From positions 1-42,147 of the forward strand of contig JAGCNZ010000109.1 in assembly GCA_017645655.1 (NCBI GenBank): a DNA stretch of 42,147 bases. Reading direction: 5' to 3'. The notes under the pieces were generated by a model. That model searched no databases. It saw only the letters and a list, made by a program, of their open reading frames with translations, and had not been told where the DNA came from. Numbering within the stretch: the stretch's first letter is position 1; each line of letters opens with the position of its first letter. The translations under genes and the position numbers were made by a program. This DNA is from Bacteroidaceae bacterium (lineage in GTDB: Bacteria > Bacteroidota > Bacteroidia > Bacteroidales > Bacteroidaceae). Shown here piece after piece: positions 33,784 to 41,094 of this stretch.

Positions 33784-33872
33784 TATCTCGAAGAGAGAAG
33801 TCTTCCGTCTAACGTCTTCCGTTTTACTTCTTCCCTCTTCCCTCTTCCTTCTGACGTCTTCCTTCTTCCTTC
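33784..33872. repeat. Pyrimidine-rich CTTCC-word tract after secDF
   Basis: A run of CTTCC, TCTTCC and ACGTCTTCC words fills the space between the secDF stop and its terminator. It is almost wholly C and T on the plus strand and non-coding. Confidence 0.6.
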
Positions 33873-36800
33873 TTACTTCGTCTCCGTCTCCTCCACGATG
33901 TTCTTACCTCTGGTGAGATAAGCCGCAGGAGCTGCTACGAAGATAGAGGAAAGTGTGCCGAATACAACACCCAGAATCATTGCGAAGGCGAAGCTGCGGA
34001 TGCTGGCACCGCCCAGGCAGAAGATAACTGCCAGTACAATGAACGTGGAAACAGAGGTGTTGATTGTTCGGTTCAAGGTGCTGTTCAAAGACTCGTTGAA
34101 GAGTTCCTGCTTGTCGCGCCTCGGGTGCAGGTGCAAGAACTCGCGGATACGGTCGAACACCACAACCTTATCGTTGATGGAGTAACCGATAGCGGTCAGC
34201 ACAGCGCCGATGAATGTCTGGTCAATCTCGAGAGAGAACGGCATCCAGCCCCAGCACATACTGTACATACCCAGGATGAGGATGATGTCGACAATCAGTG
34301 CAGTGATTGCACCGATAGAGAACGACAGGTTGCGGAAGCGGATGAAAATGTAGATGAAGATGGCGATGAATGCCAAGATGACACTCCAGATAGCACCATT
34401 CGTGATGTCTTCAGCTACGGAGGGACCTACCTTCTGGCTGCTGATGATAGAGCCGCCGGCACGCTCATCGCGGTTGATGAAGTTCTCCAGGGTAAGGTCG
34501 CTTGCCAGCAGACCACCGCCCTTCAACGTTTCGAACAGTTTGCTCTCAATTTCGCTGTCCACCTCAATGCCGTCCTCCTCAATGCGATAGTTCGTAGAGA
34601 TACGGATGGTCTTGCCCTCTGTACCAAGTGCGATGGCACTGGTATTGCTTTCGGGGAACGCCTCGGACAGCAAACCGCGAACGGTCTCGGGCTGTACCTG
34701 ATTCTCGAACAGCACAACAAAGTTGCGACCGCCAGTGAAATCGATACTCTTGCTGAAACCGCGTGTCAGCATGAAGCAGATGCTGATGACTGCCAAAATG
34801 CCAAAAATGGTGAAACTCTTTTTATATGCGCTCATGAACTTGTAGGCAGGGTTCTGGAACGAAACCTTGTCACCAATCGCAGTGCGGAACGTGAGGTCCA
34901 GCCACTTGCCCTTTTCCATGACTTGTGTGTAGACAACGCGCGTCAGGAACACTGCGGTGAAGAAGCTGACGCAGATACCAATCAGGAGGGTCGTTGCGAA
35001 GCCGCGGATAGGACCTGTACCGAAGTAGTAGAGGATGATGGCAGTGATGACAGATGTCAAGTTCGAGTCGAAGATAGCACTGAACGCATTGCTGTAACCG
35101 GCAGAAAGGGCTTCGTTAACCCTCTTTCCTGACTTAAGCTCTTCCTTCGTACGTTCGTAGATAAGCACGTTGGCGTCCACTGCCATACCCAGCGACAGAA
35201 CCATACCGGCAATACCACTCATGGTCAGGGCTGCCTGGAAGCTCGTCAGGACACCAATGGTGAAGAAGAGGTTCAGCAGCAGAGCGCAGTTGGCAACCAT
35301 GCCGGGGATGAAGCCGTACATCATAATCATGTAGCACATCAGGATGATGAATGCGATGACGCAGCTCCAAATACCCTGACGGATTGACTCGGCACCGAGA
35401 GAAGGACCAACGATTTCTTCGCTGACAATCTTTGCAGGAGCAGGCATCTTACCTGACTTCAGCACGTTTGCAAGGTCGCGTGTGTCTTCAGCAGTGAAGC
35501 GACCAGTAATCTCGGAGTTGCCACCGGTAATCTCGCTCTGTACCGTAGGAGCGCTGTAAACGTTATCATCGAGGACGATGGCGACGCTACGCTTCAGGTT
35601 AGCCTTCGTGAGGGCAGCCCAGCGACGTGCGCCGTCGACGTTCATCTTCATGCTGACGCAAGGCATGCCGCGCTGGTCGTAAGAGTCGCTGGCGTCGGTC
35701 ACGACGTCACCCTCGAGTGGAGCACGACCGTTGCGCTCTGTCACCTTGATAGCGTAAAGCTCGTAGATGTTGGCACCGGCACCTTCTCCCATGCCTTTTA
35801 CGCCCCACTTGAGGCGGAGGTCAGAGGGAAGCACTTCCTTAGCCTCGGGGGAAGCAAGGAGCTCGTCGATGTCAGCCATGTCACGCTTGCTGGCAAAGCC
35901 AACTACGCAGCCGTAAGGGCCCTGAGCGATCTGCAAGCGGCTCAGCAGGGGATGTGCCTTGTGTGCCTTCTCGAGGTCAGCTGCAGATACATTGGCGCTT
36001 GCAGCTGTCTCGTCGGTATTCTCTGCAACGGCAGAAGCGAGGTCGGCAGCAGCCTTAGTTGTGTCGGCAGCAGCCTCAACCTTCTGTTCGTCGGCAGGAG
36101 CAACGGCCTCTGTGCTGTCGGCAGTTGTCTCGTCCTTGATGCCGCTCAGGGCAGCAGCAAGCTTTGTGTCGAGGTTGATGAGGAAAGGAACAATCTCTTG
36201 AGTGTTGTAGGTTTCCCAGAACTCGAGGTTGGCACTGCCTTGCAGCAGCTTACGTACACGCTCAGGTTCTTTCACGCCAGGCATTTCGACCATGATGCGG
36301 CCTTCCTGTCCTTCGAGAGCCTGAATGTTAGGCTGTACGACGCCGAAGCGGTCGATACGTGTGCGAAGTACGTTGTACGAGTTGTCAATCGCACTCTTCA
36401 CCTCAGCGCGAAGCACGCTTTCGACCTCCGAGTCAGTGCTCTTCGTGGTCACCTTGTCACGCAGTTGCTGTGTGGCAAAGAGCTCGGCAAGAGCCTTGTT
36501 AGGCTCCAGTGCTTTGTAGTCCTTGATGAATAATGTGATGAAGTCACTTTGGCTGTTGGCAGCCTCCTTTGTGGCCTGTTCTACGGCCTTGCGGAAGTTT
36601 TCGTCGGTCTCTTCCTTGTGGTCTGCCAGTGCCTTGATGACATCGGGCACACTTACTTCGAGAATGACGTTCATGCCGCCCTTGAGGTCAAGTCCAAGAC
36701 CTATGCCCATCTCACGGCACTCCTTCAATGTCCATACATTGCAGTAGACCTTGTTGTTGAGCAGGGAGTCCAAGTAGTGGTCGGCAGCTGCCTGACCTTC

Positions 36801-36923
36801 TGTCTCGGCGAGCTTCTGGGCCTTGCCTTCGAAGTGATTGGCCACGACGGAGAAGCTCAGATAGAAGAGGCACACGAGTGTCAGCAGAACCGCGAAAACC
36901 TTTACAAATCCTTTGGTTTGCAG
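33873..36923 (-). CDS. secDF: Protein translocase SecDF fusion, apparent CTG start
   Basis: This is the membrane component that uses the proton gradient to complete Sec-dependent export. SecD and SecF are fused, as is normal in Bacteroidetes, giving 1016 residues from position 36923. The SecD half has LGLDLKGGMNV, the P1 domain, and AVDANVLIYERTKEEL. The SecF half has SIDFTGGRNFVV and GYSINDKVVVFDRIREF, with about twelve membrane helices in all. No ATG precedes the first helix. The frame reads LQTKGFVKVFAVLLTLVC, which aligns with the MQNKGFVKVFA-type start I recall from relatives, with CTG in place of ATG. The only GTG (36875) would cut the first membrane helix in half. An Ala/Glu/Thr-rich acidic insert lies at about 255-315 in the P1 region. 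Confidence 0.92.
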   Translation of the reverse strand: MQTKGFVKVFAVLLTLVCLFYLSFSVVANHFEGKAQKLAETEGQAAADHYLDSLLNNKVYCNVWTLKECREMGIGLGLDLKGGMNVILEVSVPDVIKALADHKEETDENFRKAVEQATKEAANSQSDFITLFIKDYKALEPNKALAELFATQQLRDKVTTKSTDSEVESVLRAEVKSAIDNSYNVLRTRIDRFGVVQPNIQALEGQEGRIMVEMPGVKEPERVRKLLQGSANLEFWETYNTQEIVPFLINLDTKLAAALSGIKDETTADSTEAVAPADEQKVEAAADTTKAAADLASAVAENTDETAASANVSAADLEKAHKAHPLLSRLQIAQGPYGCVVGFASKRDMADIDELLASPEAKEVLPSDLRLKWGVKGMGEGAGANIYELYAIKVTERNGRAPLEGDVVTDASDSYDQRGMPCVSMKMNVDGARRWAALTKANLKRSVAIVLDDNVYSAPTVQSEITGGNSEITGRFTAEDTRDLANVLKSGKMPAPAKIVSEEIVGPSLGAESIRQGIWSCVIAFIILMCYMIMMYGFIPGMVANCALLLNLFFTIGVLTSFQAALTMSGIAGMVLSLGMAVDANVLIYERTKEELKSGKRVNEALSAGYSNAFSAIFDSNLTSVITAIILYYFGTGPIRGFATTLLIGICVSFFTAVFLTRVVYTQVMEKGKWLDLTFRTAIGDKVSFQNPAYKFMSAYKKSFTIFGILAVISICFMLTRGFSKSIDFTGGRNFVVLFENQVQPETVRGLLSEAFPESNTSAIALGTEGKTIRISTNYRIEEDGIEVDSEIESKLFETLKGGGLLASDLTLENFINRDERAGGSIISSQKVGPSVAEDITNGAIWSVILAFIAIFIYIFIRFRNLSFSIGAITALIVDIILILGMYSMCWGWMPFSLEIDQTFIGAVLTAIGYSINDKVVVFDRIREFLHLHPRRDKQELFNESLNSTLNRTINTSVSTFIVLAVIFCLGGASIRSFAFAMILGVVFGTLSSIFVAAPAAYLTRGKNIVEETETK

Positions 36924-36938
36924 TGTTAGTAGAATTAT

Positions 36939-36974
36939 TTAATATTTAGTTTGTGTTTTTTCCTTTTTACACAT
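36939..36974 (-). other. Possible 11-codon leader ORF upstream of secDF
   Basis: An ATG in the secDF leader opens a short frame, MCKKEKTQTKY, whose stop lies 15 bases before the presumed CTG start. It has no known relative. It may be chance, or may supply ribosomes to an otherwise weak start. Confidence 0.25.
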
Positions 36975-36982
36975 AAAAGCGT

Positions 36983-36991
36983 GCAAAGATA
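36983..36991 (-). promoter_or_regulatory. Putative -7 box for secDF
   Basis: The minus strand reads TATCTTTGC, about 60 bases before the presumed secDF start at 36923. A transcript from here would include the CTG codon. Confidence 0.6.
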
Positions 36992-37048
36992 CATCTTTTT
37001 TCTGGAAACAGTGCGCAATTGAGGGAAAAATTATGCGAAAAAGCTGTA

Positions 37049-38107
37049 TTAACGTACTTTTTTGCTTAATCGGGCGACAAGCGGGTAGTGGTCGGACGCT
37101 GAAATGGCTCGATCGGTGTAGCACGATGTGCATGTCCACATGTCGGAGAAGAAGAGGTGGTCTATGCGCACGGGGAATGAGCGACGTGTATATGTGAAGC
37201 CCAGGCCGTTGCCTGCTTCTCTGTAGGCAGAGGAGAGGTGACGGTCGAGTCGTTGATATGCGTAGGAGATTGGGGTGTCGTTGAAGTCGCCGCATACGAT
37301 GGTGGGCCGGCCGGGGTTGCGTTCCAGGAAGGCACAGATGCTGTCTGTCTGTGCGCCTCTGTAGGCTGCGGCTTCGCTGAGTTTGTCCAGGAGCATCTTT
37401 GAGCTGCTCTTGATGGCTTCGCGGTTCGGGTCGATGATGGTGTTGGTGTATTCGTCCTTCTCTTGCGAGCTGAGATGATTGCTTTCCAGATGTCCGTTGA
37501 CGACCAGCAGACTGTCGCCTTCATAGTCTATCCAGCAGGCGAAGCAATGGTTTGAGCGTGTGGGGAAGTTTATGTGGATGGTGTCGCTGAGGAGGGGGTA
37601 GCGCGAGAGGATGACGACGTTGCCGGCCTGCAGGGTCTTGTAGGCTGTGGAGTCGAGCCAGTCTTTGTGCCTTTTGAGGAAGTATTTGCCGAGTTCCTGC
37701 AGGCAGATGATGTCGGCATCGGTGGTGTTGACGAGTTGGATGAATTGTGAGTCGAACTGCTCTTCCTTCATGTATCCTACGTTGTAGGAGATGATGGTGA
37801 GTGTGCTGTCGTTTGTCTCGCCGTTGCTGCTGAAGTGGATGGGGCAGTAGTCGAGTACGTATCCTCCGACGAGGAGTGCTCCGGCGAGGGGTACCCAGAC
37901 CAGTCGTGCCTTGAAGAGCAGCCAGAAGATGACGAAGAGCAGGTCGACGAGCAGGAAGATGGGGAATGCCAGCGTGAGCAGTGAGAGTCGGGGGAAGACG
38001 TCGGGGGAGATGAATGTCATGCCGACGCTGAGCCACAGCAGCAGGATGGTGAAGATGTTTGCTCCGAGGAATAGGCTGACGGAGAAGCGCTTGAAGAGTT
38101 CTTTCAT
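37049..38107 (-). CDS. Membrane-anchored EEP-family phosphohydrolase
   Basis: This 352-residue protein has three N-terminal membrane helices (about 10-90) followed by an EEP domain. The catalytic motifs are intact: ISYNVGY, CLQELG, VNGHLESN, GDFNDTP and SDHYPLV. The fold includes nucleases and phosphodiesterases, and the substrate is unknown. Membrane-tethered EEP proteins next to a rhomboid protease gene are common in Bacteroidales. The gene follows the rhomboid gene by 52 bases and is probably cotranscribed with it. Unlike the secreted EEP proteins at 14690-18102 it has no cleavable signal peptide or GLUG region. Confidence 0.88.
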   Translation of the reverse strand: MKELFKRFSVSLFLGANIFTILLLWLSVGMTFISPDVFPRLSLLTLAFPIFLLVDLLFVIFWLLFKARLVWVPLAGALLVGGYVLDYCPIHFSSNGETNDSTLTIISYNVGYMKEEQFDSQFIQLVNTTDADIICLQELGKYFLKRHKDWLDSTAYKTLQAGNVVILSRYPLLSDTIHINFPTRSNHCFACWIDYEGDSLLVVNGHLESNHLSSQEKDEYTNTIIDPNREAIKSSSKMLLDKLSEAAAYRGAQTDSICAFLERNPGRPTIVCGDFNDTPISYAYQRLDRHLSSAYREAGNGLGFTYTRRSFPVRIDHLFFSDMWTCTSCYTDRAISASDHYPLVARLSKKVR

Positions 38108-38159
38108 GAATTCTGTCGTGTCTTTTGGGGCTTTGCGGGCCTTGCGGACTGCGGTGTGG

Positions 38160-39086
38160 TTATTTTCTGCTGATGTCGAAGAGGCGTTTCTTCTCTTCCG
38201 GCGTGAGTCCGTCGTAGCCGTGCTTCTTCACTTTGTCGAGTATGTGGTTGAGTTCTTCTTCCTGCTCTTTCTTTTGCTGTCGGTAGGCTGCTTCCTGCCC
38301 GTAGCGTCCGCCGTAGGTCACGTCGATGTGTGGTTCTTTCTTTTTGAAGAGGGATGAGAACCAGTTGCGGAAGTTGTCCCACGAGTTGCCACGGCCGTAG
38401 TGTGTGTAGCCGCCGTGGCTGCCTCCTCCTCCGCCTTTGCGCCAATACATGAGGAGCAGCAGTCCGACGAGCATGCCGCCCAGGTGGGCCATGTGTGCCA
38501 CGCCGTCGCCTTTCTGCGAGAGGGCGGAGAGGAGTTCGATGACGGCATATCCGATGACGAAGTACTTGGCCTTGATGGGGACTGGGATGGGGAAGATGAA
38601 CATGCGTTCGTTGGGATAGGTGACGCCAAAGGCGAGCAGTATGCCATAGACGGCGCCGGATGCTCCGACGGTGTTCCAGCGGTTGAGGTATTCTGCCATC
38701 GGCACAATTGCTCCGCCCATGTTGACTTGTTCGAAGTTGGCGAAGCCGTAGTACCAGAATTCGACTGTCTGTGCCAGTTCCTGCATGAGGCCAGCGCCGA
38801 GTCCGCAGGTGAGGTAGTAGAAGAGGAAGCGCTTCTGGCCCATGGTCTGCTCGATGATGCGTCCGAACATCCAGACGGCGAACATGTTGAAGAAGATGTG
38901 TTGCCAGCTGGCATGCATGAACATGTATGTGAAGAGTTGCCATGGGCGGAAGCCGCTTGCGAGGAAGAAATGCAGTCCGAAGAGCTCTTCAAGATCTATG
39001 CCGTGGGATGCAAAAGCGAGTGTTGCGAAGAAGCACAGCACGTTGATGATGAGCAGGTTTTTGGTGATTGGAGGTATCGAGTTCAT
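38160..39086 (-). CDS. Rhomboid family intramembrane serine protease
   Basis: This 308-residue membrane protease has six or seven transmembrane helices. Catalytic Ser is in GASGAVYG (near residue 140) and catalytic His in AHLGG (near 200). The HIFFNMFAVWMFG motif of the oxyanion helix is also present. A Gly/Ser-rich linker (RKGGGGGSHGGY) leads to a C-terminal soluble tail that ends HGYDGLTPEEKKRLFDISRK, a small helical domain frequent in Bacteroidetes rhomboids. The natural substrates are unknown. Many relatives have two rhomboid genes in tandem before the EEP gene, but only one is present here. Confidence 0.95.
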   Translation of the reverse strand: MNSIPPITKNLLIINVLCFFATLAFASHGIDLEELFGLHFFLASGFRPWQLFTYMFMHASWQHIFFNMFAVWMFGRIIEQTMGQKRFLFYYLTCGLGAGLMQELAQTVEFWYYGFANFEQVNMGGAIVPMAEYLNRWNTVGASGAVYGILLAFGVTYPNERMFIFPIPVPIKAKYFVIGYAVIELLSALSQKGDGVAHMAHLGGMLVGLLLLMYWRKGGGGGSHGGYTHYGRGNSWDNFRNWFSSLFKKKEPHIDVTYGGRYGQEAAYRQQKKEQEEELNHILDKVKKHGYDGLTPEEKKRLFDISRK

Positions 39087-39117
39087 TGTTATACGCAGAA
39101 ATATTGCTAATTTGCGT

Positions 39118-39126
39118 GCAAAGGTA
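39118..39126 (-). promoter_or_regulatory. Putative -7 box for the rhomboid gene
   Basis: The minus strand reads TACCTTTGC about 32 bases before the ATG. A TTTG lies upstream, but at 24 rather than 19 bases. Confidence 0.5.
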
Positions 39127-39208
39127 CGAAAATTAGGGCGAATTATGGGGCAAAACGTGCTTTATATAAGTTTTTTTCACTGTTTGTTGCATTTTTTTTA
39201 GGAAAAGC

Positions 39209-39239
39209 TTTGCAGTTCGGTCAACTTTCACTAAATTTG
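39209..39239 (+). promoter_or_regulatory. Bacteroidetes promoter of the HU gene
   Basis: TTTG (39209-39212), 19 bases, then TAAATTTG (39232-39239) gives a textbook -33/-7 pair, leaving a leader of about 60 bases before the HU start codon. Confidence 0.8.
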
Positions 39240-39304
39240 TCATGCAAATGTACGAAATACAGTGTATTAAATAACCTATTTACAAACAATCAAACATTTT
39301 CTCT

Positions 39305-39568
39305 ATGAACAAGACTGAATTAGTTGCCAAGATCGCTGAGGGCGCTGGCATGAGCAAGGTTGACGCAAAGAAGGCTCTGGACGCAACTCTGGACGCTATC
39401 AAGAAGGCTGTTAAGAAGAGCGAAAAGGTTGCTCTCGTAGGCTTCGGTACTTTCGACGTTACAAAGCGCAAGGCTCGCAAGGGTATCAACCCCGCTACTA
39501 AGAAGGCTATCACCATTCCCGCAAAGAAGGTGGTTAAGTTCAAAGCTGGTAAGGAACTCGCTTTCTAA
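39305..39568 (+). CDS. HU family DNA-binding protein
   Basis: This 87-residue nucleoid protein binds and bends DNA as a dimer. It starts MNKTELVAKIAEGAGMSK, typical of HU, with the dimer core GFGTFDVTKRKARKGINPAT, split here as GFGTFDV and GINPATKK, then IPAKKVVKFKAGKEL. HU/IHF proteins have the beta-arm Pro that intercalates into DNA (INPAT). It has its own strong promoter and a rho-independent terminator, and the sequence is favoured by codons of a highly expressed gene. It is one of two HU-type genes within 1.2 kb. Confidence 0.96.
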   Translation: MNKTELVAKIAEGAGMSKVDAKKALDATLDAIKKAVKKSEKVALVGFGTFDVTKRKARKGINPATKKAITIPAKKVVKFKAGKELAF

Positions 39569-39592
39569 ACAACAGTTTCTTGCAAGAAAGGC

Positions 39593-39622
39593 AGCCTCTC
39601 CCCGCAACGGAGAGGCTTTTTT
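39593..39622 (+). terminator. Rho-independent terminator of HU
   Basis: AGCCTCTCC (39593-39601) pairs with GGAGAGGCT (39609-39617), followed by TTTTT. Confidence 0.9.
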
Positions 39623-39649
39623 CGTGCCCTTCCATCGGGCAGGGCAGGG

Positions 39650-39757
39650 GACGTGATGAAACATCGCGCGGGCAAACTGAAAACGTCACGTGGGTAAAAT
39701 GAAAATATTACGTGTAATATTTCAAATATCACGTGGGTAAAATGAATTTATCACGTG
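39650..39757. repeat. CACGTG periodic array, copy E (reverse polarity)
   Basis: Cores start at 39665 (CGCGCG), 39687, 39709 (TACGTG), 39730 and 39752, with steps of 22, 22, 21 and 22. A GACGTG lies at 39650. One isolated CACGTG follows at 39818. It lies in the 435-base gap 39569-40003, between the HU terminator and the leader of the histone-like gene. No gene is seen. Confidence 0.9.
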
Positions 39758-39877
39758 GGTAAATTCTTGGATGCTTCAGCACCAAGTCGCGCTTTTTGGC
39801 GCGCCGGCGCAAAACATCACGTGCCGCGTTTCCATATGCGTGCGTGCGCATTTATTATTATATAATGTGTGTGAAAA

Positions 39878-39885
39878 TATTTTTG
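39878..39885 (+). promoter_or_regulatory. Putative -7 box for the histone-like gene cassette
   Basis: TATTTTTG matches the consensus and lies about 118 bases before the ATG at 40004, leaving a long leader. A -33 TTTG is not seen. Confidence 0.5.
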
Positions 39886-39902
39886 CCTTTTTGTGAAAAA
39901 AA

Positions 39903-39999
39903 GTAGGTTTAGGGGTTTACAAAAATCGGGGTATGCCGTATATAATAACAGAAGCGCTTCTGAGACAACACAACCTAAACCATTAACTCTAAAACCTAC
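39903..39999 (+). promoter_or_regulatory. Structured leader of the histone-like gene
   Basis: GGTTTAGG (39906-39913) can pair with CCTAAACC (39974-39981), or GTAGGTTTAG can pair with CTAAAACCTAC just before the start codon (39989-39999). A 14-base palindrome CAGAAGCGCTTCTG (39949-39962) lies between. The two alternatives exclude each other, as in some regulated leaders. Function is unproven. Confidence 0.35.
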
Positions 40000-40003
40000 T
40001 ATT

Positions 40004-40465
40004 ATGATTAATTACAGCATCGCTATCATGGGCACCAAGCCCGGCACCTTCAAGGCAAACATTCAGGAAACCAAGGCTTATGGCACCGCACAGGTTCACG
40101 AGCGACTCTCGTTCGATGGTTTCTGTAAGCACATCGCCGACCACAACTCGCCTTTCTCGAAGGGCACCATCAAGGGCATCCTCACCGACACTGTGGCCTG
40201 CCTCCGCGAGCAGATGCTTGCCGGAAACAGCGTAGAGCTGGGCGACATGGGCATCTTCCACGTCGAGCTTAAGACCGAGGGCGCCGTCACCACCGACGAC
40301 TTCGGCACCGACAACATCAAGGCGGTCAACGTGCGCTGGTATCCCGGCAAGGGCTTCAAGAACCTCAGGCAGGAGGCGCAGTTCCAACTCGTGCCTGGCC
40401 GCAAGGCGCAGAAGGAGGACATCGAGATCATCAAGAACACCGACACCATCCAGGGACTGGAGTAG
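40004..40465 (+). CDS. Histone-like HU-related DNA-binding protein
   Basis: This 153-residue protein belongs to the Bacteroidetes histone-like family related to HU/IHF. I chose the ATG at 40004 because MINYSIAIMGTKPG is the family's start; the upstream open frame runs through the leader. The N-terminal half has an HU-like core (SFDGFCKHIADHNSPFSKGT, split here as RLSFDGFCKHIA and SPFSKGTI), GNSVELGDMGIFHVEL and the C-terminal extension VNVRWYPGKGFKNLR. Such proteins often occur in many copies per genome beside a peptidoglycan-cleaving enzyme and a tiny smalltalk protein, and this locus has that pattern. Its role is unknown; DNA bending or packing is inferred from the fold. Confidence 0.9.
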   Translation: MINYSIAIMGTKPGTFKANIQETKAYGTAQVHERLSFDGFCKHIADHNSPFSKGTIKGILTDTVACLREQMLAGNSVELGDMGIFHVELKTEGAVTTDDFGTDNIKAVNVRWYPGKGFKNLRQEAQFQLVPGRKAQKEDIEIIKNTDTIQGLE

Positions 40466-40513
40466 TCGCTCTCGTCGCACGATAGCGTCAACGCCTCAGC
40501 AAGTCATCCCGAC

Positions 40514-40912
40514 ATGGTTCGAGCACAGAGAAACTGCAACCCGCTGAACATCCGGCGGGTTGCAGGTGCCCGATGGAGAGGACAGTCCGTGTTGCAGACC
40601 GACAGGGAGTTCGTCAGGTTCGATGCCATGGAATGGGGCATTCGCGCCGCCTTCTGCATCCTCCATACCTACGCCCGCAGGTACAATGCCTTCTGCATAC
40701 GCGACATCATTCGCCGCTGGGCACCACCCTCCGAAAACAACACCGAACAGTACATCCGCAACGTATGCTGCTGGACCGGCTTTGGCGGCAACCAACGCCT
40801 CGCCGAACACGAATGGCCGGCCCTTGTCCGCGCCATGGCAAGGCAGGAATCCGGCCTCCAACTCAGCATGCAGACCGTCATGCGGGCCTTCTGCCTCTAC
40901 AAAAACTATTAA
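40514..40912 (+). CDS. P5-like lysozyme-type protein
   Basis: This 132-residue protein resembles those named structural protein P5 in Bacteroidetes, related to phage virion-associated muralytic proteins. It shows CNPLNIRR, GARWRGQ, FVRFDAMEWGIRAAF, the helical IRDIIRRWAPPSENNTEQYIRNV, split here as RDIIRRWAPPSENNTE, and a C-terminal helix. These words match phage P5-type lytic enzymes, so peptidoglycan cleavage is possible, but no catalytic residue can be assigned from sequence alone. It has no signal peptide. It lies 48 bases after the histone-like gene and 30 before the small peptide gene, so the three are probably one operon. Its beginning contains a perfect 10-bp hairpin. Confidence 0.75.
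   Translation: MVRAQRNCNPLNIRRVAGARWRGQSVLQTDREFVRFDAMEWGIRAAFCILHTYARRYNAFCIRDIIRRWAPPSENNTEQYIRNVCCWTGFGGNQRLAEHEWPALVRAMARQESGLQLSMQTVMRAFCLYKNY
40535..40564 (+). other. Perfect hairpin within the start of the P5-like gene
   Basis: TGCAACCCGC (40535-40544) and GCGGGTTGCA (40555-40564) are perfect arms around a ten-base loop, over codons 8-17. No U-run follows, so it is not a standard terminator. Confidence 0.6.
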
Positions 40913-40942
40913 CCAGAAACATCAGAAAATCCAGTTAAAGCA

Positions 40943-41059
40943 ATGAAAAAAGTAAACCTGATTGAGCTCGTGGCGAAGGTATTAGTAGCTGCGCTCACCG
41001 CATTCCTCACCGCACTGACCACCACCTCGTGCATGGGCTACGGCCCCTTCCTGGCGTAA
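40943..41059 (+). CDS. Smalltalk-like 38-residue membrane peptide
   Basis: This small gene encodes a charged start (MKKVNLIELVAKV), one hydrophobic segment (VLVAALTAFLTALTT) and TTSC, resembling a weak lipobox, then a short tail MGYGPFLA. It matches in size and layout the tiny proteins called smalltalk in Bacteroides, which sit beside histone-like and cell-wall-hydrolase genes. The role of these proteins is unknown; a holin-like or lipoprotein-like function is only a guess. It is followed by a clear terminator, so it ends the cassette. Confidence 0.7.
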   Translation: MKKVNLIELVAKVLVAALTAFLTALTTTSCMGYGPFLA

Positions 41060-41094
41060 TGCCTGGTGCGCAAGCCAGAGCAGGTGCAAACAAA

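Noticed and set aside
33873-36875. secDF as a start-less pseudogene
   Set aside because: The rest of the frame is full length with all conserved motifs and no frameshift, so a CTG start or a sequencing error is more likely than inactivation.
39244-39252. Second minus-strand -7 box TACATTTGC overlapping the HU promoter
   Set aside because: A divergent start for the rhomboid gene is possible, but there is no -33 at a good distance and a better-placed box lies at 39118-39126.
40004-41059. A complete prophage
   Set aside because: No integrase, capsid, portal or terminase gene is seen within the window; only a small three-gene cassette is present.
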